From Celeribacter baekdonensis (GTDB lineage: Bacteria; Pseudomonadota; Alphaproteobacteria; Rhodobacterales; Rhodobacteraceae), in NCBI RefSeq assembly GCF_900102315.1, contig NZ_FNBL01000016.1, positions 40,290 to 104,289 on the forward strand: a stretch of DNA of 64,000 nt. The letters run 5' to 3'. This document shows positions 40,686 through 49,466 of the stretch, piece after piece (within the stretch, counting starts at the first letter, position 1; the number at the start of each line of letters is the position of its first letter). The notes below the pieces were generated by a model that saw only the letters and a list, made by a program, of their open reading frames with translations, was not told the origin of the DNA and did no database searches. A program made the position numbers and the translations under genes.

Positions 40686-43600
40686 CCCAGCCCCCTCCTT
40701 TCCTCGACCCGGCTGCCGCTCGGGGTCGAACGCACGTAGAAGCCTTGTGGAATAGCCTCTTGCACCAGCCCTACATGGGATATCAGGCCCACGGCACGAC
40801 TGCCCTCTGTCAGCGCGGCAAGAACTTGGATCACTTGATCCAGCGTGCCCGCCCCATTCTCGGTGTCGAGGCTCCCAAAGCCTTCGTCGATAAAGATTGT
40901 GTCCATCCGGATCTTGCCCGAAAGGCTCTCGACCACATCAGCTAGCCCAAGCGCGAGGGCCAGTGCCGCGATAAAGGTCTCGCCGCCTGACAGCGTGGCT
41001 GTCGGGCGCGCCTTGCCGGTGTTGATGTCGAAGACCTCGATTTCGAGCCCACGCTTGCCGCGACCGCCAGATGCCTCGAGCCCGCGCGTTAGCCGGTAGC
41101 GACCACGTGTCATTGGGTCGAGCCTCATATTCGCCGCCTCAAGAACCTGGTCGAACATTGCCCCGATCGCGAAGGTCTCGAGTGTCATCTTGAAATCGTT
41201 CTTGCCGTTAGCCAGATCAGCCAGCCCCCGGAGCGGACCGGTTTCGGTTTCTAGCCGCTCGGTTTCGGTCAGAGCCGCGGCAAGCGATTCCTTGAATTTG
41301 GTCAGTGACGATACATCCGTTCTCGCTGTGGCAAGTGCTGCGTTGGCCGCGTTCAAGGTCTGGGTGGCGTCTGCCAACGCCAGCTGAAGTGGGGCAAGAT
41401 CCGGGCGTTCACGATCTGCGCAAGCGGCGATGGCGTTCTGCAATGTCGTGCGAGCAGCGATCAATCCATCGCGGTGATCGGTTACCTTCTTGCGGTCGGC
41501 GTCGAGAGTCGGGAAATGGCTCTTGCAAGCATCATATCCCGCTTTGTCCAGCCCAACCTCGGTAAGCCGAGCGACAAAATCACCTTGTGCCTTCTTCACG
41601 CGCTGCTGCTGCCCGTCGCGCGCCCGCTTCGCTGCTTCTAGCTGCTCTTGCGAACGGGTGAGCACTTCACTGGCGGCTCGGTCCTGTTGCGTCGCCACTT
41701 CCAGCGCCTCGGAGAGTTGCCTTTGCTCTCTCTGCAAAGCCTCCCGTCGAGCGACAACCGCCTCAGGCGTGCGCAGACCTTCCGGCAGGGCCTCAATCAC
41801 TGTGTCCAGCTTGGCGCGCGCGCCGGCAAGAGCGTTCTCGGCTTTCCCCGCAGCGGTGCGCGCCGAAGCCTCGCCGGTTTCTGCCTCAGTCACCTTGCGC
41901 TTGAGCTCGGCCAACTGCTCCGCCATCGCGTCCAGATCAACCGCCTCTCCAAGCGTGGCGACGGTGCCTTCAATCCGCGCGATTTCGTCTTCGAGTTCCG
42001 CCAACGTGCGCTCAGGGCGCTCCTGTTCCTCCAGCGCCCGCTTCTTTTCGTCGAGCCGCATTCGGAAATTGCCGAGGTCGCTTTCGGCCCGAACTCTGGC
42101 TTCGGAGGCGATTCTCGCCTGAACCTGAGCGCTCCGAAACGCTTCTGTCAAACCAGATTGTTCAGGCGCACCATGGGCAGGCGCCGGATGATCATGGGAA
42201 CCACAGACAGGGCAGGGCGCCCCTTCGGTCAACTTTTCCGCGAGAATGATCGCTTGCGTGCGCGAAAGCCGTGCCTCGGCTTCTAGCAAGCCCGCGTCAG
42301 CGGTTCGCGCCGCGTCGGTTCTTGTCGCCAATTCGTTCGATGCCGCTTCGACTTTTCGTTGAGCATCTGCGACAGCTTCTTGCGCCTTAGCATACGCCGC
42401 TGCCTTGACCCTTTCTCGGTTGAACTCGGCCAGCTCACCGGTCAGCTGGCCTCGCTCCGTTTCGGTCTTTCGCGCTTGATCAAGCGCCAGATCGGTCGCA
42501 TCGCGCTGAGACTTGAGCTTCTCTCGGGCATCAATGGCCTCGGTCAGAGCCTTCTTCGCTGAAGCTTCGTCCTTTACAGCGTCGTCAAACGCGCTTCTAA
42601 GATCCGCTGCCTGCCCGACCTGCTTCTCGATCGCCTCCAACCTTGTCAGGTCAGCCTGAACTTGTTGCCGTCGGTCCTCGCCAGACTGTGCCTCAGCAAG
42701 TTTCTTTTCCGCCAACTCCTTCGCGCCAGTGGCGATGTTGAGTTCCGCCTCGGCCTTCGTGACAGCCTCCACCGCTTTCAGGCTATCCTGCTCCGCATTG
42801 CGCCAAGCCGTCTCAAGATCACGGGCCTGCAAGGCATTCCGGACAGCCTCAACGCGCTTGGCTAGCTCTTCGACCTCGATCGTTTTCTTTTCTAGATCAT
42901 CGACAGCCTGCTGTGCCGTGTCGGCAGAAGAAAATGCCTTTTCGATTTGCTCGCCTTCGGTCAGAGCTTTACGCGCAGCTTCGTTTGCCATCTCCGCACC
43001 ACGCTGAACGCCCTGCTTTTGTTCGACTTGGGCTTCGGCTGCGACAATCCCAAGTTCAAGCGCTTCGGCGCTCTCGAACCCGCGCTCCTCGAGTCGAGCC
43101 AGGTAGAGCGCACGCTGGTCGCGCAACGCTCGTTCTGCCGCTGAGGCTTCTTCCTTCAGCCTTGCGGCGAGATCGCGATAGACCTTCACGTCGAAGAGAT
43201 CCCGCAATATCTCGACCCGCGCATCCGTTTTTGCGGCCAGGAACGTCTCGAACTTGCCTTGCGGTAAGAGCACGATCTGTCGAAACTGATCCGCCCCGTA
43301 GCCAAGCAGCGCCTCGACCTGCTGCCCTACTAGCGAGACCTTCTTTTCCGCAATGACACGGCCGGACTGACTCGGACCAAGAGTGTCCACCGGAATCCCG
43401 GTGACGTCGAATAAAGAGGCTTCCGCCGCGTCCTCAGTGGTCCCTTCACCGCGTGCCTTCGGACGTTCCTGCGCCGGACGACGACGGATTAGGTAGGCCT
43501 TGGTGCCCAGCTCAAAGACAAATTCGACTTCGGTAGGTAGATCCGAAGCGGCGTGATCCGAGCGTAGTGAACGTGGTTCCTGATCGGTCTTGGTTGGTGC

Positions 43601-43762
43601 CCCGAAAAGCGCGAAAGACATCGCCGAGAACAACGTCGACTTCCCAGCCCCTGTCTGGCCGTAGATTCCGAACAGCCCTGTCTCCAGCGCGGAGCGAAAA
43701 TCTACTACCTCGGTTGTCGCAAATGGCCCGAAGGCTTGAAGCGATAGGCGAATGGGTCTCAT
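40682..43762 (-). CDS. sbcC: SbcC/Rad50-like SMC ATPase
   Basis: This protein is about 1026 aa. The N-terminal Walker A is GQTGAGKST (about residues 35-43), and long coiled coils flank a central zinc-hook CPVC (near residue 517, context GAPCPVCGSHDHP). The C-terminal half carries TLSGGETFIAALALALGLAD (signature) and DTIFIDEGFGSLD (Walker B). With SbcD it forms a nuclease that cuts DNA ends, hairpins and protein-blocked termini. The true start is the ATG at 43762, which overlaps the sbcD stop as ATGA; the long upstream extension is not coding. Placement in a defence island suggests a role against foreign DNA in addition to repair. Confidence 0.93.
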   Translation of the reverse strand: MRPIRLSLQAFGPFATTEVVDFRSALETGLFGIYGQTGAGKSTLFSAMSFALFGAPTKTDQEPRSLRSDHAASDLPTEVEFVFELGTKAYLIRRRPAQERPKARGEGTTEDAAEASLFDVTGIPVDTLGPSQSGRVIAEKKVSLVGQQVEALLGYGADQFRQIVLLPQGKFETFLAAKTDARVEILRDLFDVKVYRDLAARLKEEASAAERALRDQRALYLARLEERGFESAEALELGIVAAEAQVEQKQGVQRGAEMANEAARKALTEGEQIEKAFSSADTAQQAVDDLEKKTIEVEELAKRVEAVRNALQARDLETAWRNAEQDSLKAVEAVTKAEAELNIATGAKELAEKKLAEAQSGEDRRQQVQADLTRLEAIEKQVGQAADLRSAFDDAVKDEASAKKALTEAIDAREKLKSQRDATDLALDQARKTETERGQLTGELAEFNRERVKAAAYAKAQEAVADAQRKVEAASNELATRTDAARTADAGLLEAEARLSRTQAIILAEKLTEGAPCPVCGSHDHPAPAHGAPEQSGLTEAFRSAQVQARIASEARVRAESDLGNFRMRLDEKKRALEEQERPERTLAELEDEIARIEGTVATLGEAVDLDAMAEQLAELKRKVTEAETGEASARTAAGKAENALAGARAKLDTVIEALPEGLRTPEAVVARREALQREQRQLSEALEVATQQDRAASEVLTRSQEQLEAAKRARDGQQQRVKKAQGDFVARLTEVGLDKAGYDACKSHFPTLDADRKKVTDHRDGLIAARTTLQNAIAACADRERPDLAPLQLALADATQTLNAANAALATARTDVSSLTKFKESLAAALTETERLETETGPLRGLADLANGKNDFKMTLETFAIGAMFDQVLEAANMRLDPMTRGRYRLTRGLEASGGRGKRGLEIEVFDINTGKARPTATLSGGETFIAALALALGLADVVESLSGKIRMDTIFIDEGFGSLDTENGAGTLDQVIQVLAALTEGSRAVGLISHVGLVQEAIPQGFYVRSTPSGSRVEERRGLG

Positions 43763-44895
43763 GTCTGCTCCTCCCCGGAGGCTCCTGCGTGGAGCTTTTC
43801 CGCGACGATCGCGACTTCGGTGGCGTATGGTTCCCGGCCGAGCACAACTTTCACGAAGTTGCCAATCATCTCGATTGGCGTGACCGCGGCCCGCCCACTG
43901 CCGAGCACCTTGGTCTCCGCAGCGCGCTCCTGCCGGGCATAGGCCAGATGGCAAGCATTGGGATAGGTCGCGCGTAACCGCTTCATCGGATCGATCAGAG
44001 GGTTTTCATCCGTCAGGATCGCCTGGATGAAGTCATCAGACGGCGTTCCTTCCAGAAGATCCGAGAATGCCCCGGTAAGCGAGCGAACCTGCCGGATCGG
44101 TCGGAACGGTACGGTGCGGATCTCGGCCCCTTCAGCCTGCAGATCGACGACAGTCATGGATTTTTCGTTTCCTGCCTCGTCGAACCCGAAAGCGAGCGGT
44201 GCGCCGGAGTAACGAATATGGCTCGCGCCGACTTCCTGCGGCTTGTGCAAATGTCCTAGTGCAACATAGTCCGCCCCGTCGAAGACATTGGAGGGAACAG
44301 TTTCGATACCCCCGACTCGCGTCAGGGCGCGCTCGGTCTCGCCAACCGCACCCCCCGCGACGAAAGCATGGGCCACGACGACCCAACGCGCCCCATCAGG
44401 CACCTGCCTCCTCGCCGCAGCGATCTGAGCGGCAACGACTTCCGCTGGCGCATCAATGCTTTCATCCCCGAACACCTCGCGTGCGGCGTATTCATAGGAA
44501 AAGGGCAGTGCGGAAAAGGCGATCTCGCCTTGCGGGTCACGCAGCACCAGCGGCGCCTCTACCGCGTCGGCAATCCCGCGCACCAGCACACAAGACGCGG
44601 TGGAAAAGACAGACATTGCCTCGATCCGGTCGCCAGAATCGTGGTTTCCAGAGATCATCACCACAGCGGCTTCGGTCTCCTCCGCCACGCGCTTGAGGAA
44701 ACGATTGAACTGCCGGATCGACGAATTGGGCGGCGAGGCACGGTCAAAAACGTCTCCGGCGATGACAAGAACATCGACCCGATCGGCCACAAGCGTTTCA
44801 AGGATCTGACCCAGGATAACCTCGTGATCCTCCTCAAGGCTCAACCCCATGAACTGCCGCCCCAAGTGCAGATCCGCTGTATGAAGTATTCGCAT
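43759..44895 (-). CDS. sbcD: SbcD/Mre11-like nuclease subunit
   Basis: This 378-aa metallophosphoesterase carries the full set of metal-binding motifs: HTADLHLGRQ at the N-terminus, VIAGDVFDRASPP, VVMISGNHDSGDR, VVAHAF and ALGHLHKPQ. It provides the nuclease activity of SbcCD. I use the ATG at 44895 (MRILHTADLHLG); an in-frame ATG five codons earlier lacks support. It is the first gene of the sbcD-sbcC-zinc-finger operon. It is divergent from the WYL regulator across 72 bp containing a perfect palindrome. Confidence 0.93.
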   Translation of the reverse strand: MRILHTADLHLGRQFMGLSLEEDHEVILGQILETLVADRVDVLVIAGDVFDRASPPNSSIRQFNRFLKRVAEETEAAVVMISGNHDSGDRIEAMSVFSTASCVLVRGIADAVEAPLVLRDPQGEIAFSALPFSYEYAAREVFGDESIDAPAEVVAAQIAAARRQVPDGARWVVVAHAFVAGGAVGETERALTRVGGIETVPSNVFDGADYVALGHLHKPQEVGASHIRYSGAPLAFGFDEAGNEKSMTVVDLQAEGAEIRTVPFRPIRQVRSLTGAFSDLLEGTPSDDFIQAILTDENPLIDPMKRLRATYPNACHLAYARQERAAETKVLGSGRAAVTPIEMIGNFVKVVLGREPYATEVAIVAEKLHAGASGEEQT

Positions 44896-44911
44896 CAGAT
44901 CAATCCACATT

Positions 44912-44923
44912 CTATACGTATAG
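44912..44923. promoter_or_regulatory. Perfect palindrome between sbcD and the WYL regulator gene
   Basis: CTATACGTATAG is a perfect 12-bp palindrome, flanked by ACATT on the left and TAAATGT on the right, so the symmetry nearly extends further. It sits in the 72-bp divergent region and begins 17 nt before the sbcD start. It is a strong candidate for the operator of the adjacent WYL-domain regulator, as in BrxR/CapW-type systems. Confidence 0.65.
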
Positions 44924-44967
44924 TAAATGTATGGACTTTGTGAGCCGAGTCAAGTACTGCTTCGTGC

Positions 44968-45759
44968 ATGACCCTAGAAGACCTCAAACACGCGCAACGC
45001 GAGCGAATTTTGTTCCTCGACCAATGCCTGACCTGGAGGGGTCAGGCGAACCGTCGTGACTTGATGGAACGATTCAATATCTCTATGGCACAGGCTGCCG
45101 TTGACTTTCGAACCTATCTCTCGCTGACGAATACGCCGCCAGTCTACGATGCTGGGGATAAGGCCTACTTCTCGACCGGCGACCACTGCGCATTGACTGA
45201 TGCTGGCCCGAAACAAGTTTTCGAATTGCTCGATGGCAAGGCTGCATCGCTTGGCGCGAGCATCCCGCTTCCCACTCGCGTGATGGATTCCACCATCGTC
45301 GCACAGCTCTACCGCGCGATGAAGGGCGAACGAGACATCCAGATCACCTACACCTCGATGACAAGCGGCCTCTCCGACCCTCAGTGGATCAGTCCAGTTC
45401 AGTTTCATTTTGACGGAGAGGCAATTTATCTCCGCGCCTGGAGCTATAATCACGAAGCGTACCGCGATTATCTCCCAATACGAATAACGAAACAAACCCA
45501 GCTGGAAACGCGGGAGAGGCCTGCCTCTCTGCGATTTGACACGGACTGGAACAGCTTGGTGCGCTTGTGGATACGCCCGCGTTCAGATCTATCCGATGCA
45601 CAAGCGCAGGCCGTCCGGCTGGAGTACGGCTTTGGCGACAAGACGCACCTACTGATCGAAACGCGTAAGGCGCTCGCATTTTATGTCGTAAGACGATGGC
45701 GCCTCGATGACGAAAAAGCTCGGCTAGAATTAGATAGGATGGAAGAATTGGGTGCTTAA
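44968..45759 (+). CDS. WYL-domain transcriptional regulator (BrxR/CapW-like)
   Basis: This 263-aa protein has an N-terminal winged helix (residues 1-75, with RRDLMERFNISMAQAAVDFR as recognition helix region). A WYL domain follows at about residues 115-190 (DIQITYTSMTSGLSDPQWIS, then YLRAWSYNHEAYRDYLPIRI), and then a WCX-like C-terminal domain (RLEYGFGDKTHLLIETRKAL). This layout matches dimeric defence-island repressors. It is divergent from sbcDC and upstream of SIR2-HerA in the same direction, so it may control either or both. The WYL pocket is thought to sense nucleic acid or a nucleotide ligand. Confidence 0.88.
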   Translation: MTLEDLKHAQRERILFLDQCLTWRGQANRRDLMERFNISMAQAAVDFRTYLSLTNTPPVYDAGDKAYFSTGDHCALTDAGPKQVFELLDGKAASLGASIPLPTRVMDSTIVAQLYRAMKGERDIQITYTSMTSGLSDPQWISPVQFHFDGEAIYLRAWSYNHEAYRDYLPIRITKQTQLETRERPASLRFDTDWNSLVRLWIRPRSDLSDAQAQAVRLEYGFGDKTHLLIETRKALAFYVVRRWRLDDEKARLELDRMEELGA

Positions 45760-46064
45760 AGTACGCCCTCAGCGAAAAGACTGCAAATTCAATGCCGAAC
45801 AGGATGAGATAAAACAGTGGCCCTGTCTGCATCTGTACGCCAACATGAGCCTAATGAAACTGACATAGTAAGCTGGCATCTTAATTTCCGCATGACGGAG
45901 GCAAGGCATTTCGGCCTAGCGGGATACAGAACGCACGACAGACACGCCCCCTGCGCACACTATCCAAACTGCGCTGCTAACAAGCGCAACAAGCTTCAAT
46001 GCGGTTGGAAAGCCGGAGCCTTTTCAGACGGCCGCCGTAGACGGGCGAGATCGAGCGTGAAATA
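45760..46064. other. Gap between the WYL regulator and SIR2 genes
   Basis: No supported gene is seen in 305 bp. A plus-strand ORF here (45817-46068) is Arg/His-rich and has no ribosome site. The stretch probably carries the promoter of the SIR2-HerA operon, but no clear repeat of the CTATACGTATAG palindrome is visible in it. Confidence 0.45.
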
Positions 46065-47333
46065 TTGAACCAAGTGCTAGATGCGAGGATGCAGAAGCAA
46101 GTGTTGAGGGAGCGCAAGTTGACTGTCAGTGTTCATAATCCCGATCAGTATATGGCGGCGCTTAGGACGATCGTCGCGCAGGGCCGGAAGCGGATCGGGC
46201 TGTTGGTTGGCGCTGGAGCTTCTGCCGGAATGGCAAAGCCCGATGGCACCTATCCGCTCATCCCGGCAGTTGCGGGGCTCACGGACCAAGTTCTCACGAC
46301 ACTTGCCCCAACCTATCAAAAACAGATTGATGGCCTGAAAGCCGAACTCGCGCAGCATGACATCGAGACGATCCTTTCGAGGATTCGCTCTCTGAGCCAA
46401 GTGATTGGTTCGTCGAAAGTCCACGATCTCGACGGCCCAGGCTTTGCGACCTTCGGAGAAGCGATCTGCTCCGAGATAGGCAAGATCGTGGACGTCCGAT
46501 TGCCCGAGACTGAATCAGCATATGCAGATCTCGTGAATTGGATCACGGGCACAACGCGTGACTATCCCGTTGAAATCTTCACCACGAACTACGACTTGTT
46601 GTTCGAAGAAGCGTTCGAATCCGTACGAGCGCCGTACTTCGATGGCTTCACGGGTGGTCGCGAACCATTCTTCGACCCCGTCTCAGTGTCGCGCAGTGAT
46701 CTTCCCGCGCGCTGGACGCGGCTATGGAAGCTCCATGGATCGCTCGGCTGGCGCGCTAGCTCTAAGGGCGAAGTAATTCGCACGGGCCAAAGCTCAGCAA
46801 GTCACCTCGTCTTCCCCGAACACCTGAAATACGATCAAACACAGAAAGCGCCCTACGCAGCGTTGCTCGATCGCCTTCGTACGTTCCTGCTCACCCCCGA
46901 CACGCTACTCATTTCTATCGGATTTTCTTTTGCCGATGCACACATCGCGGCCCGAATAGATGAAGCGCTCGCAGCCAATCCATCCTCCAGCGTATTCGCA
47001 TTCCAGTACAAGATTCTAGATGAAGAGGGTCCGGCGTGCGACCTCGCGCGCCGTCTGCCTAACTTTAGCGTCTATGCACGTGACCAGGCCAAGGTGAACG
47101 GCACGCGCGGCGCATGGAAAGCTCCGGCCGAACTTCCGAGCAAGGATTGGGGGCCGATAAGGTCAACCTACATGGACGACAAAGGAAACTTCACGCTCGG
47201 TGCAATAGAACCCTTTGCTCGCTTCTTCGCGGCATCACGATCGGTTCAAGCATTTCCGACACAACCGGACCTTGCAGCATTGGCAGCGGAGGCGCCACCA
47301 CCGACAGCCGCCACCGCGTCGGAGGCCAAATGA
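46065..47333 (+). CDS. SIR2-family NADase effector
   Basis: This 422-aa protein has a SIR2 Rossmann core. The nucleotide loop is in IGLLVGAGASAGMAKPDG (residues about 44-61), then EIFTTNYDLLFEEAF and the catalytic-histidine region RLWKLHGSLGW. LLISIGFSFADAHI, the late Rossmann strand, follows. Together with the coupled HerA gene it forms the SIR2-HerA antiphage pair, in which SIR2 hydrolyses NAD+ on activation. The start is uncertain: TTG at 46065 or ATG at 46089. The last residues, EAPPPTAATASEAK, are a disordered tail, and the stop overlaps the HerA start as ATGA. Confidence 0.9.
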   Translation: MNQVLDARMQKQVLRERKLTVSVHNPDQYMAALRTIVAQGRKRIGLLVGAGASAGMAKPDGTYPLIPAVAGLTDQVLTTLAPTYQKQIDGLKAELAQHDIETILSRIRSLSQVIGSSKVHDLDGPGFATFGEAICSEIGKIVDVRLPETESAYADLVNWITGTTRDYPVEIFTTNYDLLFEEAFESVRAPYFDGFTGGREPFFDPVSVSRSDLPARWTRLWKLHGSLGWRASSKGEVIRTGQSSASHLVFPEHLKYDQTQKAPYAALLDRLRTFLLTPDTLLISIGFSFADAHIAARIDEALAANPSSSVFAFQYKILDEEGPACDLARRLPNFSVYARDQAKVNGTRGAWKAPAELPSKDWGPIRSTYMDDKGNFTLGAIEPFARFFAASRSVQAFPTQPDLAALAAEAPPPTAATASEAK

Positions 47334-49147
47334 ACGCCCCTACTCTTCTCGGCCATGTCGGCTCTGTCGCCGGTTCGACCGTAAGTGTGCGTCAATTCGA
47401 GGGCGTTGCTTCGGGCATTGCGATCATCGGAGGACGAAGCTACCGGGTAGGTCAGGTCGGCAGCTTTGTGCGGATACCACAGGGGTATCATGATCTTTAT
47501 GCTATCATATCAGAGGTCGGGGCAAGTGCGACACCGGTGACGCTAGTCGATGCGCTAGACCGCGGCGAACGATGGCTAACCGTTCAGCTCATTGGCGAGA
47601 TTGTCGAGGCCTCGTTTGAGCGAGGCATCAGCCAGTATCCGAACGTGAACGATGAAGTGCATCTGGTCACAGAAGAGGATCTGGCCAAGATCTACGGTGC
47701 AGAGTTTTCCGGACAAGTGATAGTCGGGCGACTTGCTAACGCCGAGAGCATTCCGGTCCGCCTGGACCTCGACAAGCTAGTCACGCGCCATAGCGCAGTG
47801 CTTGGCTCTACCGGGTCGGGCAAGTCCACGACTGTCTCTAGCTTGTTGCGGTCAATCTCGGCGCCTGACGGAGCAGGCTTTCCGAACGCGCGCATCCTCT
47901 TACTCGATATCCACGGCGAATATGCCAGCGCGCTCGCCGACAACGCTGAGATTTTTCGGATCACACCCGGAGTCGGAGAGAAGCAGCTGGTCATTCCGTA
48001 CTGGGCACTACGGCCGGCCGAAATACTCAACTTTCTGTGCGGGAAGTTGGATGATCGCGCAACGACCGCAATACTCGACAAGATCTTCGCAGCCAAAAGC
48101 GCGATTGCTCAAGCAGACAATTTGCCTGGTGTCGATCTGAATTCAATGACCTTCGACAGCCCTATTCCGTACAGCTTGCGAAACCTGTGGCTCGAGCTGA
48201 TCGAACCAGAAGTTAAAACCTGGCTCGATCAGGCCAAGACACAACCGGCGATCATTCAGCCCGGCGACGCGACCACGCTTCGTCAACCAGCCTACCAGCC
48301 GCACACAACAACGAATTCAGCACCTTACCAGAACAACGTCGGTGTGCTCGGAATCCGCAAGCAGCTCGACCGAATGCGATCACGTATGCTCGATCGTCAG
48401 TTCGAGTTCCTGCTCAAGCCCGGTGAATGGGAGCCTGACCTGACGGGCCACGTAACGAATGACCTTCCATCCCTGCTCGAAAGCTGGATTGGCCACGAGA
48501 AAGCGATAACGGTGCTTGATCTGTCGGGTATTCCTAGCGCGGTTCTTCTAGATTTGATCGGGGCGATTCTGTCGATTATCTATGAAGCGCTCTTCTGGGG
48601 TCGCGAGCGCGATGAGGGCGGCCGAAAGCGGCCTCAACTCGTCGTTATGGAGGAAGCTCACCGGTATCTTGGTCGAGAATCCGACAACCCTGCGCGCGAA
48701 ATGGTTCAGAGAATCGCGAAAGAGGGACGCAAGTTCGGTATTGGTGCAATGATCGTCAGCCAGCGTCCTTCGGAAATTGACGACACCATTCTCTCCCAGT
48801 GTGGGACTTTTGTCGCGTTGCGCCTCACCAATTCCACTGACCGCAGCAAGGTACAAGCCGCTTTGCCCGATAACCTGAGCGGTATCGCCGATAGCCTCTC
48901 GGTTCTAAGGACCGGCGAAGCAATAATAACCGGCGAGGCTGCACGGCTTCCAGTGCGCTGCCGCGTCACTCTCCCACCCAAAGACCGTCGTCCAAACAGC
49001 GAAGATCCGCTTGTAGCGGACAGCTGGAAGCGCCCCAGGGGCCCTGAAAACTATGATGAGCTTGTCGCGGTATGGCGTGCCCAGGACCCAAAGTGGAAGC
49101 CACCAGAAGTGGGCGAGAACGAAGACGAGAACGAGGGAGGAATTTGA
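47330..49147 (+). CDS. herA: HerA-type DNA-translocase ATPase (SIR2 partner)
   Basis: This 605-aa hexameric ATPase has an N-terminal HAS-barrel (residues 1-135), Walker A GSTGSGKST (159-167) and a LLLDIHGEYASAL motif. A long helical insertion follows, with Walker B LVVMEEAHRYLGRES (near residue 437) and GAMIVSQRPSEIDDTI with the arginine-finger region. In SIR2-HerA systems the HerA ring assembles with SIR2 and regulates or drives NADase and DNA-acting functions. The ATG at 47330 overlaps the SIR2 stop. The extended reading frame upstream overlaps SIR2 and is not coding. Confidence 0.93.
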   Translation: MNAPTLLGHVGSVAGSTVSVRQFEGVASGIAIIGGRSYRVGQVGSFVRIPQGYHDLYAIISEVGASATPVTLVDALDRGERWLTVQLIGEIVEASFERGISQYPNVNDEVHLVTEEDLAKIYGAEFSGQVIVGRLANAESIPVRLDLDKLVTRHSAVLGSTGSGKSTTVSSLLRSISAPDGAGFPNARILLLDIHGEYASALADNAEIFRITPGVGEKQLVIPYWALRPAEILNFLCGKLDDRATTAILDKIFAAKSAIAQADNLPGVDLNSMTFDSPIPYSLRNLWLELIEPEVKTWLDQAKTQPAIIQPGDATTLRQPAYQPHTTTNSAPYQNNVGVLGIRKQLDRMRSRMLDRQFEFLLKPGEWEPDLTGHVTNDLPSLLESWIGHEKAITVLDLSGIPSAVLLDLIGAILSIIYEALFWGRERDEGGRKRPQLVVMEEAHRYLGRESDNPAREMVQRIAKEGRKFGIGAMIVSQRPSEIDDTILSQCGTFVALRLTNSTDRSKVQAALPDNLSGIADSLSVLRTGEAIITGEAARLPVRCRVTLPPKDRRPNSEDPLVADSWKRPRGPENYDELVAVWRAQDPKWKPPEVGENEDENEGGI

Positions 49148-49356
49148 TGGAACGACAGCCAGTAACTTCCAGCAACTTGGCTGAGGTCGGGTATGACCCT
49201 GAATTAGAGACGCTCGAGGTCCAATTCAGGCATGGCGGCGTTTATCAGTATTTCAACGTGCCTGCCTTCATGTACGAGCGTCTCATGTCCGCCGACTCAC
49301 TAGGTCGTTTTTTCAACGCGGAAATAAAGGGGCACTACCCCGAGGCGAAGATCTAG
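49147..49356 (+). CDS. KTSC-domain small protein, third gene of the SIR2-HerA operon
   Basis: This 69-aa protein is close to a single KTSC domain: the SSNLAEVGYDPELETLEVQF strand pair, then HGGVYQYFNVPAFMYERLMS and FFNAEIKGHYPEAKI. The ATG shares one base with the HerA stop (TGATG), and GAGGGAGGAAT precedes it, so it is translated with the pair. KTSC domains are small and often linked to lysyl-tRNA synthetase or stand alone, with unknown biochemical role. It may be a regulator or specificity factor of SIR2-HerA. Confidence 0.8.
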   Translation: MERQPVTSSNLAEVGYDPELETLEVQFRHGGVYQYFNVPAFMYERLMSADSLGRFFNAEIKGHYPEAKI

Positions 49357-49466
49357 CGTGCTGCGTTGAAATGACTTTGAAGTTTTCAAGCCGCATTGAG
49401 ATGCATCTCAAGCGCGCTTGTCTCCAATCAGTCCCAAGGGCAAAGCTGCCTACAAGATTGTCGCGC

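Noticed and set aside
46065..46088. Riboswitch or leader RNA before the SIR2 gene
   Set aside because: No conserved structure or terminator hairpin could be recognised; the sequence is just an uncertain start-codon region.
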